A DNA stretch of 64,000 nt from Affinundibacterium baiyunense (lineage in GTDB: Bacteria > Pseudomonadota > Gammaproteobacteria > Burkholderiales > Burkholderiaceae_D), in assembly GCF_018139645.1 (NCBI RefSeq), contig NZ_JAGSPM010000005.1, positions 111,984 to 175,983 of the forward strand, given 5' to 3'. Shown here one piece after another: positions 51,809 through 60,743 of this stretch (position 1 is the stretch's first letter; each line of letters begins with the position of its first letter). The position numbers were made by a program, and so were the translations under genes. The notes below the pieces were generated by a model. That model was not told the DNA's origin. It worked only from the letters and a program-made list of their open reading frames with translations, and did not search any database.

Positions 51809-51982
51809 GTTTTTTGCTGCGATTGTGCTGCCATTTGCTTTGGCAAATTGCGGCATTTAGGAATACTGATTAAAGACTTGCATTGAACAATTGGACGTTT
51901 CAATTTGAGCTGTTGAAGTTTGCTCCGATTTTAATTTGCAGCTTGGTCGATATCGCTATTAGCATCAGTAATTATTGTATGG

Positions 51983-52001
51983 TTTGTACTTATTGTACAA
52001 A
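51983..52001. promoter_or_regulatory. TTTGTAC-N5-GTACAAA inverted repeat upstream of FtsX-like permease
   Basis: A perfect 7-bp inverted repeat, 50 bp before the permease start. A candidate promoter TTTGTA (51983-51988) / TACTAT (52005-52010), 16-bp spacing, overlaps it, so the repeat may be an operator. The regulator is unknown. Confidence 0.5.
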
Positions 52002-52051
52002 TCGTACTATCCGTAACACTTGTACTAGCAAATTCCTTAGATAGGAGCACC

Positions 52052-54562
52052 ATGTTTTCATTTATCTTGCCTATAGCAGTTCGCATGACGCAGCGCGATT
52101 GGCGTGCTGGTGAACTTCGATTTTTGTTGATAGCCTTAATGGTCGCGGTGGCTTCATTATCCTCAGTCGGATTTTTTGTCGATCGTATGCGCAGCGGCTT
52201 GGAGCGCGATGCCCATCAAGTATTAGGTGCGGATTTGTTAGTGGTATCGACGCAGGGCATACGCCCAGAATGGAAGCAGCTAGCGCAACAAAATGGATTG
52301 AAGACTGCCGAGACGGTGGTTTTTCCTAGCATGGCTTTGGCGGGTGAGGGTGATGCAGCGATGAGCAAGTTGGTTACGCTAAAGGCAGTGACAGATGGTT
52401 ACCCATTACGTGGCAAGTTAAAACTAGTTCAAGGCGAAAAGGAAGTTGCAGTTGATCATATTCCAGCGGTCGGCACCGCTTGGGTTGATCCTGCGTTGTT
52501 AGGAAGCTTGAAGATTGCAATTGGTAGCAAAATTAGTGTCGGTGAACAGCAATTTACCGTTACGCAAAGTATCGCTGCTGAGCCAGATCGCGGCGCTGGT
52601 TTTCTAGGGTTTTCACCACGTGTCATGATTTCCGAGAAGGATTTGGCGGCGACAAAATTAATCCAAGATGGTTCGCGCATCACGTATCGCTTATTACTTG
52701 CGGGCGAAAAGCAAGCCGTAGAAAACTTTCGTGTGACTTTAGATAAAAATCTGACCGAGCAAAATGTCAAAGGTGTACGCATTGAGACGATTACGAATGG
52801 CAATGAGCAATTGCGTACGACTCTAGATCGTGCGGAACAATTCTTATCGATGGTGAGTATGCTATCCGCTATGTTGGCAGCAGTCGCCGTGGCGATGGCA
52901 GCGCGCCGTTTTATGCTGCGACACATCGATGCGTGTGCGATGTTGCGTTGTTTGGGTTTGACTCAAAATCAAGTGACTAGCATGTATCTGTTAGAGTTTT
53001 TGATGCTCGGTATCGTCGGTAGTATTGCTGGTGTCTTGATTGGGTTTGCAAGTCATTTCCTATTATTGGAGTGGCTTGGTAGTTTGGTTTCAGTTGATTT
53101 GCCTGCTGCCAGTATGCTGCCTGCGTTGCAAGGGATTGCAGTCGGTATTTTGTTGCTAGTGGGATTCGCGATGCCCCCGATTTTGCAGTTACGCGACGTG
53201 CCACACAATCAAGTGATTCGTCGCGAGCAAGATGCGCCCAAGGCAATGAGTCTGGCGACCTATGCATTGGGTCTTGGTATTTTTATCGCTTTATTATTGT
53301 GGCAAACCGGCGATGTCAAAGTTGGGCTAATGGTGGCAGTCGGTTTTATCCTTGGTTTATTCCTGTTTTCTTTCATTGCTTGGTTGAGTATTTTTGTCTT
53401 GAAGCGTTTGCGCACGAGCTTTAATTTTGCCGCTTGGCGTTTTGCGATCACAGCTTTGCAACGTCGACCTGGGGCGACTGTAGTGCAAGTGGTTTCTTTG
53501 TCTTTAGGGTTGATGGCTCTGTTGTTGTTGACTGTGGTACGTGGTGATTTAATCTCTGCGTGGAAGCAATCAACTCCAGCAGATGCGCCGAATCATTTTG
53601 TGATTAATATTCAACCCGATCAAAAACAAGAAATCGCTCAGCGTGTCGAGAAGTTTGCAAAGCCCATGATTTATCCGATGATACGTGGGCGTTTGATTCA
53701 AATTAATGATCAAGTATTAAAACCGAATTCTTATCAAGATGAACGCGCTAACTCCTTGGTGGAGAGGGAATTTAATCTCTCGACCATGAGCGAATTACCA
53801 GCTTTAAATAAAGTGGTAGCAGGAGAATGGTATAAAGATGTTAGTGCGACAGAGCCAGAAGCTTCGGTTGAAGAGGGTTTGGCGAAGACTTTGAAGTTGA
53901 AGTTAGGCGATCAAATGGTGTTTGATATTGCTGGTCAAAAAGTATCTGCCAAGGTCACCAGTTTGCGTAAATTGGATTGGGGATCGATGCGCGTGAATTT
54001 CTTTGTGGTGATTAATCCCAAAGCAATGCAAGACATGCCGCAAACATTTATCACTGCATTTCGCGTACCTGATGAGCAAAAGCAATTCACCAATCAATTG
54101 ACATTAGATTTCCCGAATTTAACTGTGATGGATGTGGGCGCGATTTTGAAGCAATTACAAGACATCTTGGATCAAGTCATTACCGCCGTTGAGTTTTTGT
54201 TCTTATTCACGTTAGTGTCAGGCATTTTGGTTTTATACGCGGCGTTGGCTGGCTCGCAGGATATTCGTATGCGGGAAGCGGCGTTGCTACGTGCTTTGGG
54301 TGCAACGCGTAAGCAATTATCACAAGCGCAGTGGGTAGAGTTTTTATTGGTCGGCAGTTTGGCTGGGGCGCTTGCAGCATGTGGTGCTTTAGCGATCGGT
54401 TGGGTACTCGCCACCTTCGCATTTAAGTTTGCGTGGACTTTCTCGCCTGTAGTGATCGGCGCTGGTGTTGTTGTCGGTGCAGTTTGTGCATTGCTTGGCG
54501 GCTGGTTAGGCTTGCGTAATGTGTTGAGTCAACCGCCTCTGCTTTCTTTGAGAAATAGCTAG
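52052..54562 (+). CDS. FtsX-like ABC transporter permease (large, YbbP-type)
   Basis: An 836-residue inner-membrane protein with about ten hydrophobic segments. An N-terminal helix (FLLIALMVAVASLSSVGFF) precedes a large periplasmic domain, a FtsX core (about 265-390: MVSMLSAMLAAVAVAMAARRFMLRHIDACAMLRCLGLTQNQV), and a duplicated second FtsX core at the C-terminus (VEFLFLFTLVSGILVLYAALAGSQDIRMREAALLRALGATRKQL). This two-core layout is that of YbbP-like permeases that work with a YbbA-like ATPase, but no ATPase gene is adjacent. Confidence 0.88.
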   Translation: MFSFILPIAVRMTQRDWRAGELRFLLIALMVAVASLSSVGFFVDRMRSGLERDAHQVLGADLLVVSTQGIRPEWKQLAQQNGLKTAETVVFPSMALAGEGDAAMSKLVTLKAVTDGYPLRGKLKLVQGEKEVAVDHIPAVGTAWVDPALLGSLKIAIGSKISVGEQQFTVTQSIAAEPDRGAGFLGFSPRVMISEKDLAATKLIQDGSRITYRLLLAGEKQAVENFRVTLDKNLTEQNVKGVRIETITNGNEQLRTTLDRAEQFLSMVSMLSAMLAAVAVAMAARRFMLRHIDACAMLRCLGLTQNQVTSMYLLEFLMLGIVGSIAGVLIGFASHFLLLEWLGSLVSVDLPAASMLPALQGIAVGILLLVGFAMPPILQLRDVPHNQVIRREQDAPKAMSLATYALGLGIFIALLLWQTGDVKVGLMVAVGFILGLFLFSFIAWLSIFVLKRLRTSFNFAAWRFAITALQRRPGATVVQVVSLSLGLMALLLLTVVRGDLISAWKQSTPADAPNHFVINIQPDQKQEIAQRVEKFAKPMIYPMIRGRLIQINDQVLKPNSYQDERANSLVEREFNLSTMSELPALNKVVAGEWYKDVSATEPEASVEEGLAKTLKLKLGDQMVFDIAGQKVSAKVTSLRKLDWGSMRVNFFVVINPKAMQDMPQTFITAFRVPDEQKQFTNQLTLDFPNLTVMDVGAILKQLQDILDQVITAVEFLFLFTLVSGILVLYAALAGSQDIRMREAALLRALGATRKQLSQAQWVEFLLVGSLAGALAACGALAIGWVLATFAFKFAWTFSPVVIGAGVVVGAVCALLGGWLGLRNVLSQPPLLSLRNS

Positions 54563-54647
54563 CTTGTCGCAAAGTGGGAAATGCGCAAATAGACAATAAA
54601 AAGACAGTAAAAAGACAGTCAAAAATATTTAAAGAAGTTGAAAAATA

Positions 54648-55046
54648 ATGCAAGAACAAGAAGAGAAATCGAATCTATACGAATTGATAGGTGGTGCTGA
54701 AAAACTGCGCGAGATGGTCGATCGTTTCTATGATTTGATGCAACTAGAGGCGGAGTTTGCTGGTATCAATCAAATGCATCCGCAGCCAAATGATAGTTCG
54801 CGCGATAAGTTGTTTTGGTTCTTATCAGGCTGGATGGGTGGACCGAATTTGTATATCGAACAGTTTGGTCATCCACGTTTGCGCGCACGGCATTTGCCCT
54901 ACGCAATTGGTGTTGCTGAGCGCGATCAATGGCTGCGTTGTATGGCATGGGCGATGCAAGATGTAGGAATTGAGCAGGCCTTGCAGGAGCATTTAATGAA
55001 TTCGTTTTATCAGACCGCTGATTGGATGCGCAACACTCCAGGATAA
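54648..55046 (+). CDS. Group II truncated haemoglobin
   Basis: A 132-residue 2-on-2 globin. LYELIGGAEKLREMVDRFYDLM is the N-terminal segment, FGHPRLRARHLPYAIG contains the proximal His (HLPY) and WLRCMAWAMQDVGI the E-helix/G-helix region; the GGP in WMGGPNLY is characteristic of trHbII (trHbO). It binds O2 or NO at haem; a role in oxidative or nitrosative stress is likely. It follows the FtsX-like permease by 85 bp. Confidence 0.92.
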   Translation: MQEQEEKSNLYELIGGAEKLREMVDRFYDLMQLEAEFAGINQMHPQPNDSSRDKLFWFLSGWMGGPNLYIEQFGHPRLRARHLPYAIGVAERDQWLRCMAWAMQDVGIEQALQEHLMNSFYQTADWMRNTPG

Positions 55047-55130
55047 TGTCTTGAGCTATGGTTTGATTTTTCTTTACTCGACCGCCATACGAGCTCTCGA
55101 CCTTTTCATTGACACATAAGACAAAACTAC

Positions 55131-56597
55131 ATGAACACCATCGAAATCATCTTGAGCCTTGCAATCACCGTAGTCGTCGTTTTGCAGCTACTCATTTTAA
55201 TGCGCAAGCAGGGTAACAATCAGGATGCCCAAATGTTAGCTTTGCAAACGCAATTGCAACAAACGCAGAATCAACAGCAGCAGGCGCAAGAACGTAGCGA
55301 ACGGAGTTTGCGTGAACAAGTGCAATCGACAGCGCAAGCAACGCGACAAGAGTTAGGTGCAAATTTCACACAATTTCAGCAGACCGTCAGCGCGCAATTA
55401 ACCAGTGTCGCCACGCTGCAAAATAATCAGATAGATGCGTTTTCTCAGCAGTTAGTCAAACTCAATGAAAGCAACGCACAACAGTTAGAACAGATGCGTC
55501 AAGCACTCACCTTACAAGGCCAAAGCGCCCGCGAGGAATTGGGTTTGAGCTTGAAACACTTTGCCGATACGCTCAATCAAAGCTTAAGCAGCATGACTGA
55601 ATCGAATGCGCAACGAATGCTTGAGATTCGCGCGACCTTAGAACAAAAAATTCAGCAACTGCAAGCCGATAACGCCAGCAAGTTAGAAGAAATGCGCAAG
55701 ACCGTTGATGAAAAATTGCATGCAACTTTAGAGCAGCGTTTAGGCGAATCATTTAAGCAAGTGTCGGAACGCCTTGAGAAGGTGCATCAAGGTTTGGGTG
55801 AGATGCAACAACTGGCGATCGGTGTCGGCGACTTAAAACGTGTCCTCACCAATGTAAAAACGCGCGGCACTTGGGGCGAAGTTCAGTTAGAGATGGTGTT
55901 AGAGCAAATGCTGACACCCGATCAATACGCAAAGAATGTTGAGACGATCCCGAATAGCGGTGAACGAGTTGAATTTGCAATTAAGTTGCCGGGTAAAGAC
56001 GATGATCGCGCACCAGTTTGGATGCCAATCGATGCGAAATTTCCGAAAGAACAGTATGAGCGCCTATTGGATGCCGCGGAACGTGCAGATGCCGACGGTG
56101 TCGCGCAGGCAGGAAAAGAGTTGGAGCGTGTGATTCGCAATGAAGCAAAAACTATCGCAGAAAAATATTTGTCGCCGCCTTTAACGACCGATTTCGCTTT
56201 GCTGTTTTTGCCGACCGAAGGTTTGTATGCAGAAGTGATGCGTCGTCCTGGTTTAGCTGATGAATTGCAGCGAACTTATCGCGTATCGATTTCTGGCCCA
56301 TCAACTTTGTCGGCTTTGTTAAATAGCTTGCAAATGGGCTTTAGAACCTTGGTGTTGGAAAAACGTTCATCGGAAGTCTGGCAAGTGTTGGGTGCTGTTA
56401 AAACTGAGTTCGGTAAGTTTGGCGATGTTTTAGCTGCGACAAAAAATGCCTTGGTTAAAGCTGCCGACAATATTGATAAAGCAGAAGTACGCACGCGCCA
56501 AATGACACGTAAATTGAAGTTGGTTGAGGCACTGCCTACCGATACCGCACAGAGTTTGTTAGGAATCGAAGACAGTGGCGAGGATGGTGAAGCCTAA
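55131..56597 (+). CDS. rmuC: DNA recombination protein RmuC
   Basis: A 488-residue protein. One N-terminal membrane helix (IIEILSLAITVVVVLQLLIL) is followed by a long Gln/Ala-rich coiled coil (about 30-215) and the nuclease-like RmuC domain (about 225-470: RGTWGEVQLEMVLEQMLTPDQY, WMPIDAKFPKEQYERLLDAAE, DFALLFLPTEGLYAEVM). The E-x-QLE and DAKFP motifs resemble a PD-(D/E)XK core. RmuC limits DNA inversions at short inverted repeats and has been linked to anti-plasmid/phage defence. Confidence 0.94.
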   Translation: MNTIEIILSLAITVVVVLQLLILMRKQGNNQDAQMLALQTQLQQTQNQQQQAQERSERSLREQVQSTAQATRQELGANFTQFQQTVSAQLTSVATLQNNQIDAFSQQLVKLNESNAQQLEQMRQALTLQGQSAREELGLSLKHFADTLNQSLSSMTESNAQRMLEIRATLEQKIQQLQADNASKLEEMRKTVDEKLHATLEQRLGESFKQVSERLEKVHQGLGEMQQLAIGVGDLKRVLTNVKTRGTWGEVQLEMVLEQMLTPDQYAKNVETIPNSGERVEFAIKLPGKDDDRAPVWMPIDAKFPKEQYERLLDAAERADADGVAQAGKELERVIRNEAKTIAEKYLSPPLTTDFALLFLPTEGLYAEVMRRPGLADELQRTYRVSISGPSTLSALLNSLQMGFRTLVLEKRSSEVWQVLGAVKTEFGKFGDVLAATKNALVKAADNIDKAEVRTRQMTRKLKLVEALPTDTAQSLLGIEDSGEDGEA

Positions 56598-56609
56598 CAC
56601 TGGCATAGA

Positions 56610-57086
56610 TCAAGCCCACAATTGAGGCTTATTCACCATTAAATAAAATACGATGACCATTGCGATAAAGGCGGGATACCCTAAGTATTCCCAGTAACGT
56701 GCGTATTGCCAATAACGCGCAGATAAGCTTGCTCCTTGTTGATAAGCAGCTTCAGCCATGCCCTTCATTTGAATTTGCAACCAGACCACTGGCAGCCAAC
56801 ACGCTCCAGCTAATAGATACAGAGTGATACTCAGCATAATCCATGGCGTATCTAATTGCCATCCAGCCAAGTACATCATCGCGATACCGCTCAGCGGTTG
56901 AATGATGACGGCTGGTGTGGTGAAACACCAGTCTGCGATGACCACCAAGCGCGTTACTGTCGCAATTGCAGCGAGGTTGTTACTGCGATGTGTGAAGTAT
57001 AGGTAAAAGGCAGAACCAAACCCTGTGCCCACCAAGAGAACCGATGAAATGATATGCAGTGTTTTTAGTAGTAGATAGGTGTTCAT
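56610..57086 (-). CDS. DUF2269 family membrane protein
   Basis: A 158-residue protein with four hydrophobic helices (about 6-28, 51-70, 78-102 and 132-151). YLLLKTLHIISSVLLVGTGFGSAFYLYF and FTTPAVIIQPLSGIAMM are the DUF2269 blocks. Function unknown. Overlaps the upstream epimerase-DoxX gene by 4 bp. Confidence 0.87.
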   Translation of the reverse strand: MNTYLLLKTLHIISSVLLVGTGFGSAFYLYFTHRSNNLAAIATVTRLVVIADWCFTTPAVIIQPLSGIAMMYLAGWQLDTPWIMLSITLYLLAGACWLPVVWLQIQMKGMAEAAYQQGASLSARYWQYARYWEYLGYPAFIAMVIVFYLMVNKPQLWA

Positions 57087-58450
57087 TTTCTTTCTCCTGC
57101 AAGCAGCACGAATAGGATGGCAAGTATGGGAAGGTTTTTTAAAATTGGTCCAAATGGGTGAACCAAAAACTCAGGCAATGCAAGGCTGATGATCAGGGAG
57201 TACAGCAAGATCACGAGAATTTGGATTTGCCACAAACGTCGACTAGGATGAGTCAGTGTGATGATGCCGATGGCAAAATCTAGTCCACTCGCTGCGTACA
57301 AAATCGGTATGGTGTAGGCGTCGCTAATCCCCACTTGGGAAAGCAAAAGTGCGCTTTCTTGATGTGGGTAAATCCACAATGAAATGATGCCGGTTGCGAT
57401 CCACAACAAGGCGAGCACGAAGCGAAATAAGATGCTAGACCAAGTGGCGATTGCGGCTGCCGCCAAATGACTAGCTTCACTTTGGCGAAACCACGCGTTT
57501 GCTGCTTTCGGTGCATGCCCTAAATAGTCACTGAACTGTGCACAATCTGCCGTATTACCTTGTTCTAGCATGCGCAAGGTTTCGGGAGCGAATACTTTTT
57601 GTGGCAGGTATTGCGCAAGCACGGCGCCGATACGCATGATCGGCATAGGAATGGGCAAGAAGCAGCTTGATCCCAATCCCATCGATTGCCGATAATGCGC
57701 CAGCATCTGGCGATAAGACATAGCCGTTGGGCCGACCGCATGCATAATTTGGTGCGGTTTTGCTGAGTTGTTTTCTATTTGTGTTACCCATTTGCCTATG
57801 CAATGGCAAAGGTCATCGATATGTACGGGTTGTAGAGTTTGCTCACCTTTACCTGGCAAGCCAATCAAAGGCATGCTAGCGAGACTACGAAATAGTTGAC
57901 TACTGGCGCCATCGACTCCAACGATGAGAGAAGGACGCAAGATTAAATGCGGACAGGCGAGCTGGCTTAGAAATTGATCTGCATCGCGTTTCGTTTGCAA
58001 GTAAGGGCTAAGTGCTTCCGCGTTTGAACTTGCATAATGTTGCTCGTGATCGTCTGGACCCAAGGCAGAAATTTGCACGATACCTTTGACCACTGCATCA
58101 TTGGCGGCTTGAAATAGCGCGATTGGTGTATCGCGGTGGATCGCCTCAAAAGAGGCACTTTTATTGGAATTAAGAATGCCTACCGCATTGATTACGATAT
58201 CGATGTGGCCTGAGTTAGCATGGTGATCAATCGGTGTAGAAGGTGCTGCACTAGCCAAGGCCGCAAAGCGTTTTTCCCAGATACTGCCTGACGTGTCCTT
58301 ACTATAGTCAATCAATAGTTGATTATTTTGGCTACTAGCGACATCACTAAATTGATGTACGCCATCAATGATTTCATGTCCTGCTTCTAGTAGATATTGG
58401 CGTATATGCCGACCGACAAAGCCATGGGCGCCGCAGATGAGGATCTTCAT
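57083..58450 (-). CDS. SDR epimerase fused to a DoxX-like membrane domain
   Basis: A 455-residue fusion protein. N-terminal Rossmann domain with CGAHGFVGRHIRQYL, INAVGILN, and YLQTKRDADQFL, like complex-I-assembly/NDUFA9-type atypical SDRs that lack catalysis. The C-terminal 130 residues contain four hydrophobic helices (ILFRFVLALLWIATGIISLWIYP, ILYAASGLDFAIGIIT) of the DoxX type. Such SDR-DoxX fusions accompany DUF2269 and DCC proteins, as here. Function unknown; redox membrane chemistry is plausible. Confidence 0.85.
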   Translation of the reverse strand: MKILICGAHGFVGRHIRQYLLEAGHEIIDGVHQFSDVASSQNNQLLIDYSKDTSGSIWEKRFAALASAAPSTPIDHHANSGHIDIVINAVGILNSNKSASFEAIHRDTPIALFQAANDAVVKGIVQISALGPDDHEQHYASSNAEALSPYLQTKRDADQFLSQLACPHLILRPSLIVGVDGASSQLFRSLASMPLIGLPGKGEQTLQPVHIDDLCHCIGKWVTQIENNSAKPHQIMHAVGPTAMSYRQMLAHYRQSMGLGSSCFLPIPMPIMRIGAVLAQYLPQKVFAPETLRMLEQGNTADCAQFSDYLGHAPKAANAWFRQSEASHLAAAAIATWSSILFRFVLALLWIATGIISLWIYPHQESALLLSQVGISDAYTIPILYAASGLDFAIGIITLTHPSRRLWQIQILVILLYSLIISLALPEFLVHPFGPILKNLPILAILFVLLAGERK

Positions 58451-58489
58451 ACGAATTTTCTTTCAATCTGGATTCAATCGTCAATAAAT

Positions 58490-58969
58490 TCAGGTGTCAC
58501 TTTTTTCTGTGCGGTTTTTTAGCTCACATCGACCATCTTTGCATGTTTGGCTGTTTCTCAATGCTCGCTTGGCAGCACGATCGGCAGCAATTTTGAATAA
58601 CACGCCAGAAAAGCGGTTTGATAAACGATAACGATTGCGAGCAACGCGAATATAAGCCCAATCAAATAAAGGTTTGAGTAATGGAAAATTGGTCGGCGCC
58701 GTAATCCATCCCAAGCCAACTGCACCATAGGCTAAACGAAATACTTCAACTCCTTTCAATATGCTGCCATCGGCGCGCACTGCGTGAATGATTTCCATCA
58801 TTTCTTTCTTGTTGGCTTGATAGCTTGAATCATCAAAATCGTCTGCGGAAACGTCGATGAAGCGCAGTAGATCTTGCGTATCGCGGGCACGTAGATTGTC
58901 GATTTCTAACTTACACAGTGGGCATGATTCATCGTAGAGCAAGGTGAGTGGGTAGGTATTTGCTTGCAT
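58490..58969 (-). CDS. DCC-family thiol-disulfide oxidoreductase-like protein (DUF393)
   Basis: A 159-residue protein. TLLYDESCPLCKLEIDNLRARD gives the conserved D-x-x-C-P-x-C motif of DUF393/DCC. The middle segment (ADGSILKGVEVFRLAYGAVGLGWITAPTNFPLLKPLFDWAYIRVARNRYRLS) is the family's helical region. It may transfer thiols or electrons. First gene of the minus-strand cluster with SDR-DoxX and DUF2269. Confidence 0.88.
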   Translation of the reverse strand: MQANTYPLTLLYDESCPLCKLEIDNLRARDTQDLLRFIDVSADDFDDSSYQANKKEMMEIIHAVRADGSILKGVEVFRLAYGAVGLGWITAPTNFPLLKPLFDWAYIRVARNRYRLSNRFSGVLFKIAADRAAKRALRNSQTCKDGRCELKNRTEKSDT

Positions 58970-59081
58970 GATTTTTCCTTTGTTTGTGATGCTTGTTTAA
59001 GTTTGAGTTGAAATTAGGCTAGAGGCTTTGATGTCCACAAATTAACTAAGCTTTTCATTCGAGCATTCCTTTACTTCAGTT

Positions 59082-59101
59082 ATTTCTGTCTAAACAGAAA
59101 T
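59082..59101 (-). promoter_or_regulatory. Predicted operator of the DCC/SDR-DoxX/DUF2269 cluster
   Basis: ATTTCTGT-CTAA-ACAGAAAT, an 8-bp-arm inverted repeat about 113 bp upstream of the DCC gene. Its core TTTCTGTC matches the larger palindrome at the GbsR/MarR regulator promoter, so the same protein probably binds both. Confidence 0.75.
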
Positions 59102-59167
59102 TTATTTTCAAAAAAATGCGCATCAATGTGTTTTGACGCGCGTTTGTTTATGAATGCATTTACTCTG

Positions 59168-59698
59168 TTATTTTTCTTCACCACGTACAAATTGTTGTAC
59201 TTTTGCGCCCATTTTTAATAGCTTCATCAGGGTGCTGGGTTCCAGCCGCAACATTTCATCAGTCCAACTTGTTAGCGTCTTCATTAAGGCTAGCGTCTCA
59301 GCAATACGTGCTTTGCTGGCGCGGTCTTCTTGATCGATCTCTGGGCTGTCTAAACATGCTTGTAGTGTTGTGATGGTCGGGCTTAATTCGCGCTCTTTGC
59401 GCTCGCGTACTACGGTACGAAACAGTTCCCAGACATCGAGTGATGTTTCAAAATGCGCACGGCGGTCTCCCATTACATGGGCTACTTTGACCAATTTCCA
59501 ATTCTGTAATTCTTTAAGTGAATTCGACACATTCGAACGTGCGACACCTAGCGTATCGGCGATGTCTTCTGCAGTCAGTGGCGTACCAACAATATATAAA
59601 AGGGCGTGAATTTGGCTGACGGTGCGATTAACACCCCACATGGTGCCCATTTCGCCCCAGTGCAGAATAAATTTTTGTTTGACAGGTGTAAGTTCCAT
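59168..59698 (-). CDS. GbsR/MarR-type transcriptional regulator
   Basis: A 176-residue winged-helix regulator. FILHWGEMGTMWGVNRTVSQIHALLYIVGTPLTAEDIADTLGVARSNVSNSLKELQNWKLVKV is the GbsR signature, followed by GDRRAHFETSLDVWELFRTVVRERKERE. The C-terminal half is helical for dimerisation. It is divergent in regulatory logic from the downstream cluster but on the same strand, with matching palindromes at its own promoter and at the DCC gene promoter. The mRNA is predicted leaderless. Inducer unknown. Confidence 0.9.
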   Translation of the reverse strand: MELTPVKQKFILHWGEMGTMWGVNRTVSQIHALLYIVGTPLTAEDIADTLGVARSNVSNSLKELQNWKLVKVAHVMGDRRAHFETSLDVWELFRTVVRERKERELSPTITTLQACLDSPEIDQEDRASKARIAETLALMKTLTSWTDEMLRLEPSTLMKLLKMGAKVQQFVRGEEK

Positions 59699-59704
59699 GT
59701 AGGT

Positions 59705-59733
59705 AGTGTAGGCATTTCCTTAATTTCTGTCAA
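59705..59733 (-). promoter_or_regulatory. Promoter of the GbsR/MarR gene (leaderless geometry)
   Basis: On the minus strand TTGACA (59728-59733), a 17-bp spacer, TACACT (59705-59710), then six bases and the ATG at 59698. No ribosome site fits in between. Transcription should start at or next to the A of ATG. Confidence 0.8.
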
Positions 59734-59750
59734 GACAGAAATTAAGGAAA
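59715..59750. promoter_or_regulatory. 36-bp near-perfect palindromic operator at the GbsR/MarR promoter
   Basis: Arms of 17 bp (TTTCCTTAATTTCTGTC and its exact reverse complement) separated by AA. It covers the -35 and the spacer of the regulator's promoter, implying autorepression. Confidence 0.85.
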
Positions 59751-59842
59751 TATTCAATTGCATATAATTATTTTTCGATGGGGCTGCAAATCTACACTTC
59801 TATAGAGCAGTATTCGATCGTACAAACGAACTTCACTTGCAA

Positions 59843-60541
59843 TTATTTGCAATGATCTGTGGCGGCCTGATACGCGACGACGAACAAGGATAAGATGCTT
59901 CCACCTTGGCGTAAGCAGTCTGGCTTTGCTGCGCGATTTGCCGCTTGTTGGAATTGATCGTGTTTAGATGGCTTTGAATTTTCTAGAGTCGTACCGTTTT
60001 TTTCAGCCATCTTCTGAATATCTGATTTACTTGCTTCATAAGCACCTCTTACCCCAGCGCTGTCGAAACCGTATTTGGCGATGCCACTTTTATTGACTTG
60101 ATTAGTTGGACTCGTGATCTCGGAGCTATTACTGTTCTGTTCTGGGAAAGCGGTGATCAATTCACGTTCAGTTTTTTGTTCTTGCTTGATTTGAGGAGCG
60201 CCGACCACTACTTGGGTTTGTGTACTTTGTGGTGCAGTTTGTTCGCTTTGCTTACTTTGTTTGGTGATGGATCGAGTGGATGGGTGCTGATTTAGTGCTG
60301 TAGCATTTGTTGAAATTAGAGGTTTTTTCTCAAGCGTTGCAGTAACTGGCCGAATCAAGGTAAACATCATCGTAGTTGGCGTTGATGTATTGGTGTGGGT
60401 GATTTTTCGCAAGAAATCTTGATTTAGCTGACTAATGAAAAGTGTACAGACCATCAAGGCGACACTCGCAGAGAAAATTCGTTGCTTCAACGAGTGCTGA
60501 AAGCAATTAACATCCGACTGATGGCGCTGCAATGACAACAT
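59843..60541 (-). CDS. Single-pass membrane protein of unknown function
   Basis: A 232-residue protein. One hydrophobic helix near residues 23-43 (FSASVALMVCTLFISQL), then a long Gln/Ser/Thr-rich, disordered periplasmic segment (about 50-150), and a small C-terminal part with two cysteines (PDCLRQGGS, TDHCK). I do not recognise it. Isolated between the GbsR regulator and the GGDEF operon. Confidence 0.6.
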   Translation of the reverse strand: MLSLQRHQSDVNCFQHSLKQRIFSASVALMVCTLFISQLNQDFLRKITHTNTSTPTTMMFTLIRPVTATLEKKPLISTNATALNQHPSTRSITKQSKQSEQTAPQSTQTQVVVGAPQIKQEQKTERELITAFPEQNSNSSEITSPTNQVNKSGIAKYGFDSAGVRGAYEASKSDIQKMAEKNGTTLENSKPSKHDQFQQAANRAAKPDCLRQGGSILSLFVVAYQAATDHCK

Positions 60542-60743
60542 GAGGATGATCCATAGGCAAGCTGAAAGTCGCTAGAATAATGCGCTTGACATGATTTAGG
60601 CAATTAAATTGACAAACCAGCGGATAGGATCGTTGAGCAATACCTTGGGTATTAATAAGCGACGCTAGAGAATAGTTGCTTGTGTTTTTTATCGAAGGAA
60701 ATTGCGTTAGTAGCAAATACAGCCTAGAGAAATACGATATCGA

